A DNA stretch of 39,567 nt from IMG/VR virus record IMGVR_UViG_3300030106_003144, positions 1,269-40,835 of that record; one strand, 5' to 3'. This document shows positions 7,992-14,948 of this stretch, in pieces. Under the pieces are notes generated by a model. The model searched no databases and was not told where the DNA came from. It saw only the letters and a program-made list of their open reading frames with translations. A program made the position numbers and the translations under genes. This DNA comes from a virus. How positions within the stretch are numbered: the stretch's first letter is position 1; each line of letters starts with the position of its first letter.

Positions 7992-9424
7992 CAAATTTAA
8001 GCGATCTGTTTCCTGCGGGTGCAGGTAAGCAAGTAAGTTTCACGGCAAGTGGTAACGTCACCTCGTCTGGTAAGCCTGTTGTCTTAAACAGTGATGGGAC
8101 TGTGAGTGAGGTGAGTGGTTCTTCTGACAGCGTAGGTTCATCAGCGATTTTTGGAGGAGACCCTTATTACCCTGCGGTAACTTACGATACGGCTAACGAT
8201 AAGATTGTGGTGGCGTACAGGGACGAGGGAGATTCAGGATATGCCAAGATGGTTGTTGGTACAGTTTCGGGAACCTCAATAACGTGGGGTACTCCTGTAA
8301 GTTTAGGAGTTGTGGCTAATTACACCGCAGTAACGTATGACGTTAACAGTGGCAAAGTTGTTGTAGCGTTGGTAAATGTAAATACGAATGAAGGTTTAGC
8401 TGCCTCTTGTACGGTTAGTGGGACAAGTATAAGTGCGGGTACATTGTATACTTTCAACAATGCAAACACAGAAGATATAAACATTGACTATGACTCGAAT
8501 GCTCAGAAATGTGTGATTTCATATTCTGACAAAGGTAATTCTGATTATGGCACTGCTATTGTAGCAACTGTTTCAGGCGCAACTTTAAGTTTTGGAAGTG
8601 AAGCGGTGTTCGCCGCTGGCACAGTTCAGCCATTGGGAGCAGCGTTTGATTCAACTAGCAATAAAATGATTTTTGCGTATCGAAAAAACAGCGTTGGTAC
8701 TGCTTGCGTGGGAACCGTCAGTGGCACTTCAATTAGCTTTGGAAGTGAAGTTGTATTCGAAAGTGGTGAGGCGTATGACATATCGGTTGTACACGATGTT
8801 AGCCAAAACAAAAACCTTATTGCATATCGAGATGTCAACAATTCTAATTATGGAACGGGCATTGTCGGAACCGTTAGCGGAACTTCAATCAGTTTTGGAA
8901 CTGGTGTAGTTTTTGAAAGTGCTGCTGTTAGACAAGTAAAGGCTGTTTATGATTCTAACAACAGCGCAACAGTAATAGGATATAATGATGATGGTAACAG
9001 TTACTACGGCACAGCGGTTTCCGCCACAATCAGTGGAACTACTGTTTCTTTTACTGACCCTTACGTTTGGCTATCAGGTAGACCGGGATTTTTAGGAGCG
9101 GGTTATGATCCTGACACTAACCAAGTAATTTTCGCTTATCGAGATAACAGCAATTCTAATCAAGGTACAGGGATTTGTTTTACGCCCGGAGCAACCAACC
9201 TTACCGCAACAAACTTTCTTGGCATCTCAGACGCAGCGATATCAAGCGCAGCTAGTGGGAACATCACCATCAAAGGCGGCATAGCAGCCACAGGTCTAAG
9301 CTCGTTGACTCCTGCAAGCGATTACTACGTCCAAGACGATGGAACAATAACGACTGTCACCAGTGATGTAAAAGCGGGTAAAGCCCTGTCAGCCACAGCA
9401 ATTAACTTGGAGTATCAATCGTGA
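7988..9424 (+). CDS. single seven-bladed beta-propeller fibre protein
   Basis: A 478-residue paralogue of the preceding gene, overlapping it by ATGA. The cap MTNLSDLFPAGAG is nearly identical to those of its neighbours. Residues 64-403 contain seven repeats with the same consensus (YDS-x2-NK, AYRD, NSNYGT, GTVSGTSISFG, VVFES). Then come the LTATNFLGISDAAISS module at 404 and the tail ASDYYVQDDGTITT. It therefore has the layout of one half of the neighbouring proteins plus the shared tail. It is probably a trimmed or ancestral form. The role is likely receptor or glycan binding on the tail; a purely structural spacer is possible. It ends by overlapping the next start (GTGA, with GTG at 9421). 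Confidence 0.77.
   Translation: MTNLSDLFPAGAGKQVSFTASGNVTSSGKPVVLNSDGTVSEVSGSSDSVGSSAIFGGDPYYPAVTYDTANDKIVVAYRDEGDSGYAKMVVGTVSGTSITWGTPVSLGVVANYTAVTYDVNSGKVVVALVNVNTNEGLAASCTVSGTSISAGTLYTFNNANTEDINIDYDSNAQKCVISYSDKGNSDYGTAIVATVSGATLSFGSEAVFAAGTVQPLGAAFDSTSNKMIFAYRKNSVGTACVGTVSGTSISFGSEVVFESGEAYDISVVHDVSQNKNLIAYRDVNNSNYGTGIVGTVSGTSISFGTGVVFESAAVRQVKAVYDSNNSATVIGYNDDGNSYYGTAVSATISGTTVSFTDPYVWLSGRPGFLGAGYDPDTNQVIFAYRDNSNSNQGTGICFTPGATNLTATNFLGISDAAISSAASGNITIKGGIAATGLSSLTPASDYYVQDDGTITTVTSDVKAGKALSATAINLEYQS
8177..9196 (+). repeat. seven-blade repeat array P3
   Basis: Seven tandem repeats, residues 64-403 of the 478-residue fibre, each 47-52 residues. All seven open with a [VA]-x-[YFH]D-type strand, and five keep a GT-[VI]-SGT core. 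The count of seven equals that of the other four arrays. Confidence 0.72.
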
Positions 9425-12006
9425 GCAATTTATCTGATCTACTCCCCGCAGGAGCGGCAGCAAAACAACTGACCTTTACCGATAGTGGCAGCGGGATAGC
9501 AACCAAGAAGCCTGTGATACTCAATAGTGATGGGACGGTTACGGAAGTGGGAACAACTACTCTCTCTATAGCAGTAGGTTCAGCAATAGATTTTAGTGGA
9601 GGTACGGCTACTGGTAAGGGTTATTACGCATCAGTTTGTTATGACACGGCTAACGATAAAATATTTATTGCTTATCGAGATGCAGATAACAGTGGGTACG
9701 GAACAGGGGTGGTGTGTACGGTTTCTGGTACTACTTTGTCTGTAGGAACTCCGGTTGTGTTTTCAAGCAATTTGACAAGTTATACGTCTTGTTGTTTTGA
9801 TTCTAGCAATAATAAAGTTTTTGTGGCTTATCAAAACTCAAGTGGTCAAGGTGAAGCCGTAGTCGCTACAATTAGTGGAACCAGTGTTTCTTATGGAGCG
9901 GCAGGTCGTATAGAGGGAGGAGGCTCACAGCAAGCAGGTTACATTGAAGCTGTGTATGATGCTAACGCAAGTAAGGTTTTTACCGCTTATTACGATAGCT
10001 ACAATGTTGGTGCTTATGGAACGGTACATACCATTTCAGGCACAGGTTTCAGTTCTGGAAGTCCTGCTAGTTTTGGCAGTTATTACTATCCTTTAGGAAT
10101 AACCTATGACTCAACTGCTCAAAAAATAATTACGACCATACAAACATCGGTAAGCACCTTGTTTTCTGTATCTGTGACTATATCTGGAACAAATTGGGCT
10201 AATGGAACTTATTTAAGTATTGGCCCTTGTAATGGAAACGCTGATGTTTCGTATGATCCTGTACAAGATAAAACTTTGCAGTACTTTAATGATGCGACCG
10301 CTAATACGGGGAAAGTAGCTGTACTTTCTTTGTCAGGTACGACTTTATCAAGCGGATCACAAGTTGATAATACGGGGAGTGGCGAAGGTTACCTCAAAGC
10401 TGTTTACAACGCAGCATCAGCAAGTCATGTAATTATGTGGAGTACAGGTTCGGCAGGAAAAGCTAGAGATGTCACCATTAGCGGAACGACCCCAACACTT
10501 AACGCAACAACCACTGATTGGTCTAGTGATTATTTAGACTACATTGGTGCAGCGTATGATGAAGATCAAAAAGTAACAGTAATTGCCACGGCTAATGATG
10601 TTGCTCCTAAATGCTACGCCATTGCTTATCAAAGTGCTTATGAAGGAACCAATCTTGACGCTACTAATTTCGTAGGAGTAGCCGACTCTGCTATATCTTC
10701 CAGTGCTGCGGGTAGCATAATCGTGCAGGGCGGTACGGTTAGCGGGGTGGCAGGGCCGTCTACATTGAGCGCAGGAAGTCCTGTTACCTATTTGTCTGCG
10801 GGAGGGTATTACGGTGCAATAGCCTATGATACTAATTCTGATAAGGTGGTAGTTGTAAATCGTGACGATAGCTCTACACCGAGCGGGTATGGAGTGGCGT
10901 ATGTAGGAACAGTAAGTGGAACGAGTATTTCTTATGGAACGCAAGTTGTTTTCAATTCAGGAACCTCTACTAACTATATTGATATATGTTTTGATGCGTC
11001 TAATAACACCGTTGTCGTTGTATACAAAGATGGTGGTAATTCTGGATACGGTACAGCTATCGTGGGAACAGTTGCAGGAGGTAATATAACTTTCGGTTCG
11101 GAGGTTGTTTTTAATTCTGCATCAACCGATGCTTGCAAAGTTGTGTATGATTCTTCCAACAATAAAGTAGTAGTCAGCTACAGAGATACTGGTAATTCTA
11201 ATTATGGCACAGCTATCGTGGGGACAGTTTCAGGGACGAGTATAAGTTTCGGAACCGCAGCGGTTTTTGATTCTCAGGCTATAGAGGCAGATAATGGTAG
11301 TGCCATAGCTTTTGATACATCTTCAAACCAAGTAATTATTCTTTACAGAGAATCAGCGACTTACTACATAAATGCTGTAACAGGGTCGGTGAGTGGAACA
11401 AGTATTACTTTTGGAACTCCTGTGGACATTAGTACAGATGGAATAGGGTCTTATCACGATTACCCAAGTGTTTGTTACGATTCCACTGCAAACAAACTTC
11501 TTTTTGCTTTTAGGTGGGCCAGTTCTACAGGAGCGGGACTTGCAAAAGTAGGAACTGTAAGTGGAACTGCGATTAGCGTAGGAACAGTAGTAGAGTTTGG
11601 AGCAAAAGCAAAATACCTTTCTTCTGTTTTCGATACATCATTAAATCAAGTTGTTATTTCCTATCAAGAATACGGAACTACTACTTATGGATATTTAGTT
11701 AAAGCAACTATTAGCGGGACAGATGTTACTTTTTCAACTCCTGAAGTTTGGTCAGGTACAACCCCTGTTACTTACTTAGATACAGTGTACGATCCAGACA
11801 CACAATCTATTGTTTCTACATTTGCCGATTCAGCGGCAAGTTATTATGGGAAAAGTATAGTTGCTAAGTTTTCTACAGACCTAACCGCAGGAACCAAATA
11901 CTACGTCACCACCTCTGGTGGCTTTTCAAGTTCAGCAGACACGCCAAGCGTTAATGCAGGATTAGCGATTTCAACAACATCATTACTTTTAAACGGAGAC
12001 TCGTAA
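9421..12006 (+). CDS. second double seven-bladed beta-propeller fibre protein, GTG start
   Basis: An 861-residue paralogue starting with GTG inside the stop of the previous gene. The cap MSNLSDLLPAGAAAK matches the other two. Residues 72-410 hold seven repeats, many quite diverged (blades four to seven lack the YRD loop). The module TNLDATNFVGVADSAISSSA starts near 410. Residues 467-821 hold seven better-conserved repeats, including AIVGTVSGTSISFG. The tail KYYVTTSGG resembles YYVQEDG of its paralogues. The order cap, propeller, module, propeller, tail is the same as in the 866-residue protein. No catalytic residues are recognisable. The likely role is host-surface recognition, inferred from fibre context. 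Confidence 0.77.
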   Translation: MSNLSDLLPAGAAAKQLTFTDSGSGIATKKPVILNSDGTVTEVGTTTLSIAVGSAIDFSGGTATGKGYYASVCYDTANDKIFIAYRDADNSGYGTGVVCTVSGTTLSVGTPVVFSSNLTSYTSCCFDSSNNKVFVAYQNSSGQGEAVVATISGTSVSYGAAGRIEGGGSQQAGYIEAVYDANASKVFTAYYDSYNVGAYGTVHTISGTGFSSGSPASFGSYYYPLGITYDSTAQKIITTIQTSVSTLFSVSVTISGTNWANGTYLSIGPCNGNADVSYDPVQDKTLQYFNDATANTGKVAVLSLSGTTLSSGSQVDNTGSGEGYLKAVYNAASASHVIMWSTGSAGKARDVTISGTTPTLNATTTDWSSDYLDYIGAAYDEDQKVTVIATANDVAPKCYAIAYQSAYEGTNLDATNFVGVADSAISSSAAGSIIVQGGTVSGVAGPSTLSAGSPVTYLSAGGYYGAIAYDTNSDKVVVVNRDDSSTPSGYGVAYVGTVSGTSISYGTQVVFNSGTSTNYIDICFDASNNTVVVVYKDGGNSGYGTAIVGTVAGGNITFGSEVVFNSASTDACKVVYDSSNNKVVVSYRDTGNSNYGTAIVGTVSGTSISFGTAAVFDSQAIEADNGSAIAFDTSSNQVIILYRESATYYINAVTGSVSGTSITFGTPVDISTDGIGSYHDYPSVCYDSTANKLLFAFRWASSTGAGLAKVGTVSGTAISVGTVVEFGAKAKYLSSVFDTSLNQVVISYQEYGTTTYGYLVKATISGTDVTFSTPEVWSGTTPVTYLDTVYDPDTQSIVSTFADSAASYYGKSIVAKFSTDLTAGTKYYVTTSGGFSSSADTPSVNAGLAISTTSLLLNGDS
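9634..10650 (+). repeat. seven-blade repeat array P4
   Basis: Seven tandem repeats, residues 72-410, preceding the LDATN module. Blades four to seven are strongly diverged but keep the ~48-residue period and a TISGT- or SLSGT-like core. Confidence 0.68.
10819..11883 (+). repeat. seven-blade repeat array P5
   Basis: Seven tandem repeats, residues 467-821. Blades one to three are close to one another at both the protein and DNA level (compare around 11050 and 11207), suggesting recent copying, while blades six and seven are diverged. Confidence 0.72.
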
Positions 12007-12007
12007 C

Positions 12008-12370
12008 ATGAGCCAAACTATAACTCGAAATGACGGCAACGTAAGCGTTTATGTTTTTAACGATAGCGTTAATGTCGATTTATCAGCAACACCTAACGCG
12101 ACTGTGCGTAACAACGGCGACAACGATTTTGATATTGGTGATCTAAATGCCAGTAATGCCACTCTGCACACCGGAGTTACTGCTCCAGATGGATGGCAAG
12201 GCGGTAAGCACACCTATGACGGCAGTTCTTGGGGCGATGTCAGCGGATGGGTTGATCCCGCAGCGGGTATGCTAGAGCAAGACAAAGTTCGATATGAAGC
12301 TAATGCGACTTACAGCTCAACTTTTACTGATGCGGTACAGACTGAAATAGACCGTATTAAAGCGTTGTAG
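12008..12370 (+). CDS. small conserved virion-region protein
   Basis: A 120-residue protein with GGAG nine bases before its ATG, one base after the last propeller gene. It is acidic and beta-rich, with Asn/Asp-rich segments (NDGNVSVYVFNDSVNVDLS, RNNGDNDFDIGDLNASN) and a Trp-containing centre (GWQGGKHTYDGSSWGD). The end is a short helix (FTDAVQTEIDRIKAL). Similar small proteins follow fibre genes in marine phages; I know no function. Position directly after three fibre genes suggests a fibre-associated protein or assembly chaperone. This is inference from neighbourhood only. Confidence 0.65.
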   Translation: MSQTITRNDGNVSVYVFNDSVNVDLSATPNATVRNNGDNDFDIGDLNASNATLHTGVTAPDGWQGGKHTYDGSSWGDVSGWVDPAAGMLEQDKVRYEANATYSSTFTDAVQTEIDRIKAL

Positions 12371-12379
12371 AGATGCAGC

Positions 12380-12574
12380 ATGGTGCTTTTCATACTGATA
12401 ATAAGTATTGGAGGGCAAGATGTATCGCGTTCTTGTGAACAGGCGTTGTGTTTTAAGGATATTAACAGATGTCTATATTTTGCTGAAAAAATAAAACAGC
12501 AGCCGGACACCCCTGATATTAACGCATACTGCCAGCCAATCAACGCAGATGAAGACAGCAGGTGGTACAAATGA
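12380..12574 (+). CDS. small Cys-containing envelope-associated protein
   Basis: A 64-residue protein. The hydrophobic start (MVLFILIISIGG) looks like a short signal or membrane segment. The rest has Cys at positions 19, 24, 31 and 51 in a pattern (FKDINRCLYFAEKI, then AYCQPI) that I associate with small proteins of cyanophages and other marine phages. Its TGA overlaps the ATG of the next gene (ATGA), which supports translation. The ribosome site before ATG 12380 is weak. Four cysteines and an N-terminal hydrophobic stretch suggest export and disulfides. Function unknown; its place at the head of the lysis cassette suggests an envelope role. Confidence 0.6.
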   Translation: MVLFILIISIGGQDVSRSCEQALCFKDINRCLYFAEKIKQQPDTPDINAYCQPINADEDSRWYK

Positions 12575-13059
12575 TCGGTGAAGCTTTACTTGCAATCAAA
12601 GCCCTAGACAGCGCATTTGTCGTTGTACAGTCGGCTATTGCCAAGAAAAAAGAAGTCGAGGACATGGCTGGTGAAGTAGGCCGATTTTTTACCGCCAAAA
12701 AGAAAGTTGAAGAGCAGATGCAAAAAGCTCGTCAGGCTGGAAACGATGATTTATTGGTAGGTTCTGCGTTAGAGGAAGCTATTACCATAGACCAGCAAGA
12801 AGAACGCATAGAAAAGATGATGGAAAAAATCCGTGACCATTATATGCGTCAGGGAAAGACACACAGATGGGGCAAGATCAAAGCTGAAGCAGCCAAGATT
12901 GAAAAGAAACGGGAAGTTAAAAGAAAGCAAAAAGCCGCCGCAGAAAAAGCAGAGGACGCTTTGATACGTGATTTAGCCGTGATGTTTGCATGGTTAGTAG
13001 GTACGGTTGTTTTTATTTTCGGTGCGGTATTTTTAATTTTTGGGATTGGAGCCGAGTAA
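12571..13059 (+). CDS. C-terminally membrane-anchored coiled-coil phage protein
   Basis: A 162-residue protein with start chosen at ATG 12571, where ATGA overlaps the upstream stop; a GTG at 12562 adds only three residues. Residues 21-130 are highly charged and helical (AKKKVEEQMQKARQAG; EKKREVKRKQKAAAEKAED). Residues 135-160 are one strong membrane segment (LAVMFAWLVGTVVFIFGAVF). It thus looks like a tail-anchored protein with a basic coiled coil on the cytoplasmic side. Related proteins occur near lysis genes in cyanophages as I recall. It could assist holin function or act on the inner membrane. Known inner spanins have the opposite, N-terminal, anchor, so I do not call it one. Confidence 0.68.
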   Translation: MIGEALLAIKALDSAFVVVQSAIAKKKEVEDMAGEVGRFFTAKKKVEEQMQKARQAGNDDLLVGSALEEAITIDQQEERIEKMMEKIRDHYMRQGKTHRWGKIKAEAAKIEKKREVKRKQKAAAEKAEDALIRDLAVMFAWLVGTVVFIFGAVFLIFGIGAE

Positions 13060-13802
13060 TGAAACTAGACCCTGTACTGCTTAACATGGCGTGTTCTTGG
13101 AGTATGAAGGCTTATGACGATGAGAACAAAAAAACCATAAAGATAGAAAGCCGACTCACTTCCACTACGGTCTACATAGCCAAACGTAAATCCATAGACG
13201 TAATTGCTTTTAGGGGTACACAACAAGGTCGGGATTGGCTAACTGATGCTATGGTGATACCTATTCCTTATGCAGGAAGGTTATGCCACGGGGGATTTGT
13301 AGCTGCTCATGCGTCCGTATGGCGGGAAATTAAAAAACACCTAGATATGAAGAAACGTACATTAGTCTGTGGGCATAGCCTTGGTGGTGCGTTGGCAGAG
13401 CTAACTGCGGCCAAGTTGTGGAAGAAACACCCTAACCTCAATCTTATTACCTTTGGTAAGCCAAATACGTTCTTCAAGGGTTTTAAACGCCCTATGACTT
13501 TAGACAAACAAATTTCCTGTGTGGCTGGTTCTGATATGGTGGCTCGTATACCCCGTATTTGCTATGGCCCGTCTAAGTCACAGACAATGCTATACTTTGC
13601 TAATAATGGGCAGGACTTGATTGATCCTGAGAAACAAGTACGTGACGAAGACAGAGGTGGGTTAAAAGACCGAATTACTGACCACTTTATGGAGGGCTAT
13701 AAAGAACGGTTAGAAGGATTCTTAGACAACCAAGACAAAGAACTTAGTGAAGAAGAAGTGAAAGAATTAAAAACACTTATTGATGAGGCTGAAGATGCTT
13801 AG
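13059..13802 (+). CDS. class 3 lipase-like alpha/beta hydrolase
   Basis: A 247-residue enzyme with start chosen at ATG 13059, where TAATG overlaps the preceding stop; a longer reading to 12990 would overlap a real gene in another frame. The class 3 lipase pattern is clear: VIAFRGT with DWLTDA at 48-64 (oxyanion strand), CHGGFVAAHASVW at 76-88, nucleophile S107 in VCGHSLGGALAEL, D159 in AGSDMVARIPR, and H209 in ITDHFMEGY. Spacing and context of this Ser-Asp-His triad fit triacylglycerol or phospholipid hydrolases. There is no signal peptide, so it would act from the cytoplasm or after holin opening. It lies between a membrane-anchored protein and a lipoprotein, suggesting membrane-lipid hydrolysis at lysis. 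The substrate is unknown. Confidence 0.85.
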   Translation: MKLDPVLLNMACSWSMKAYDDENKKTIKIESRLTSTTVYIAKRKSIDVIAFRGTQQGRDWLTDAMVIPIPYAGRLCHGGFVAAHASVWREIKKHLDMKKRTLVCGHSLGGALAELTAAKLWKKHPNLNLITFGKPNTFFKGFKRPMTLDKQISCVAGSDMVARIPRICYGPSKSQTMLYFANNGQDLIDPEKQVRDEDRGGLKDRITDHFMEGYKERLEGFLDNQDKELSEEEVKELKTLIDEAEDA

Positions 13803-14004
13803 AATTGTTGCGTTGTGTGTACTAATGGCTGGTTGTACAGTTTCTGAAGAGATGATAGCCAACAAAGAACTATACTGCTCTGGGATATACAAAGGCATAC
13901 GGGCTGTAGGGCGCGTCACTACTGAGGTAACTACTGGCATAGCCATACCAGACGTATGCGATACGATTGACGAGATCGTGGAGGAAGACTCCACGGGAAA
14001 GTAA
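13795..14004 (+). CDS. small outer-envelope lipoprotein
   Basis: A 69-residue protein starting at ATG 13795, with GAGG six bases upstream and overlapping the lipase stop; ATG 13783 is an alternative adding four residues. The N-terminus MLRIVALCVLMAGC is a short lipoprotein signal with lipidation Cys at 14 (the -3 residue is Met, slightly unusual). The mature part has Cys at 28 and 55 (ELYCSGIYKGIRAVGRV; IPDVCDTIDEIVEED), which could pair. Such small lipoproteins recur in the lysis region of marine phages. An outer spanin-like role is possible, but no partner inner spanin is evident and the protein is neither proline-rich nor coiled, so this remains a guess. Confidence 0.68.
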   Translation: MLRIVALCVLMAGCTVSEEMIANKELYCSGIYKGIRAVGRVTTEVTTGIAIPDVCDTIDEIVEEDSTGK

Positions 14005-14047
14005 TTAACGAACTAGAGGCACTTATAAAAGTGTATTTGTTACTACA

Positions 14048-14515
14048 ATGAAATTAGGTGGACTACTTAAATCTCTTGCCCCTACTATAGCCAGCGCAGC
14101 AGGTGGGCCTATGGCGGGTATGGCTGTCAAGATGGCCGCACAGAAGTTAGGTGTACCAGATGCTACAGCTAATGAGATAGAAGACATTATCGAGCGAGAG
14201 CCAGAGAAAGCGGTGCTTCTCAAGGAAGCAGACAATGACTTTAAAGACCGTATCCGAGAAATGGAGATTGATCTGGAGTCGTTTAAAACTGAAGTGGAAG
14301 ACAGACAACACGCGAGAGAAACCTTCAAAAACGATTGGACACCCAAAGTGTTTGGGATACTAGCGTTACTGTTGTACGGAGCTTATGTAATGGCTGTAAC
14401 TATTATGCCTCACGATCAGAATGACGAGACTATTATCTCACTGGTGCTAGGTCAGTTAAGCGGTATTTTAGGGACTATGGCAGCATTTTGGTTCTCTGGG
14501 TCTAGTACGAAATGA
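14048..14515 (+). CDS. holin-like protein (three-segment type)
   Basis: A 155-residue protein with a hydrophobic Ala/Gly-rich N-terminus (14-32), an acidic and basic helical middle (45-95) and two strong membrane segments: about 100-119 (KVFGILALLLYGAYVMAVTI) and 129-149 (IISLVLGQLSGILGTMAAF). The junction DRQHARETFKNDWTPK before the first strong segment and the LGQLSGILGTM core are typical of the 3-TM holin superfamily also found in gene-transfer agents. Holins make inner-membrane lesions that let endolysin reach the cell wall. The gene overlaps the lysozyme gene by ATGA, the expected neighbour. It follows the only sizeable gap (43 bases) of the cassette. Confidence 0.8.
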   Translation: MKLGGLLKSLAPTIASAAGGPMAGMAVKMAAQKLGVPDATANEIEDIIEREPEKAVLLKEADNDFKDRIREMEIDLESFKTEVEDRQHARETFKNDWTPKVFGILALLLYGAYVMAVTIMPHDQNDETIISLVLGQLSGILGTMAAFWFSGSSTK

Positions 14516-14946
14516 GTAACATGAAAAAGTTAATCGCCATGTTAAAGCGCCATGAAGGTGTGGAAACTCATGCTTATGAGTGTTCTGAAGGAAAGATTAC
14601 TGTTGGGGTAGGTAGGAATATCGACCAACGGGGCGGCATAGGGCTGTCTGAGGACGAAGTAGAATATTTGCTGGAAAATGATATTGAGCGTGTTATCAAG
14701 GAGTTAGCAGAAGAATACTCTTGGTTTAACTCACTAGATGATGTACGTAAAGATGCGATGATTGACATTGGCTTTAATCTTGGAGCAACAAGGTTAAGAG
14801 GATTTAAACGTGCTCTGGCTGCTATGGAAGCAGGGAACTATGCAGAAGCTGCTACTGAGTTCCTAGACTCACGTTGGGCTAAACAAGTGGGTGGTAGAGC
14901 ATTAGAGCTTACTGACTTAATTAAAACAGGGGAATACGTGGAGTAG
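14512..14946 (+). CDS. endolysin, T4-type lysozyme (GH24), Glu-Cys-Thr variant
   Basis: A 144-residue muramidase. RHEGVETHAYECSEGKIT, then VGVGRNID, carries the family signature: E15 is the general acid, T30 matches T4 T26, and the position of T4 D20 is C24. The spacing E-8-C-5-T is an accepted natural variant of E-8-D-5-T in this family. Later segments (AMIDIGFNLGATRLRGF; AATEFLDSRWAKQVGGRALE) fit the helical lobe, with the typical SRWAKQVGGRA motif. There is no signal or anchor peptide, so release depends on the holin next door (ATGA overlap). ATG 14521 is an alternative start three residues later. It cleaves peptidoglycan glycan strands at the end of infection. Confidence 0.92.
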   Translation: MSNMKKLIAMLKRHEGVETHAYECSEGKITVGVGRNIDQRGGIGLSEDEVEYLLENDIERVIKELAEEYSWFNSLDDVRKDAMIDIGFNLGATRLRGFKRALAAMEAGNYAEAATEFLDSRWAKQVGGRALELTDLIKTGEYVE

Positions 14947-14948
14947 TT

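Noticed and set aside
10534-10944. 136-codon minus-strand frame
   Set aside because: It is antisense to a propeller gene, with no start signal and unrealistic Arg/Tyr/Ile composition.
12990-13058. Longer start for the lipase
   Set aside because: It overlaps the membrane-anchor codons of the preceding gene in another frame; ATG 13059 with a TAATG junction fits the operon pattern.
14020-14033. Short hairpin CACTT-ATAA-AAGTG before the holin gene
   Set aside because: A five-base AT-rich stem with no following T-run is too weak to call a terminator.
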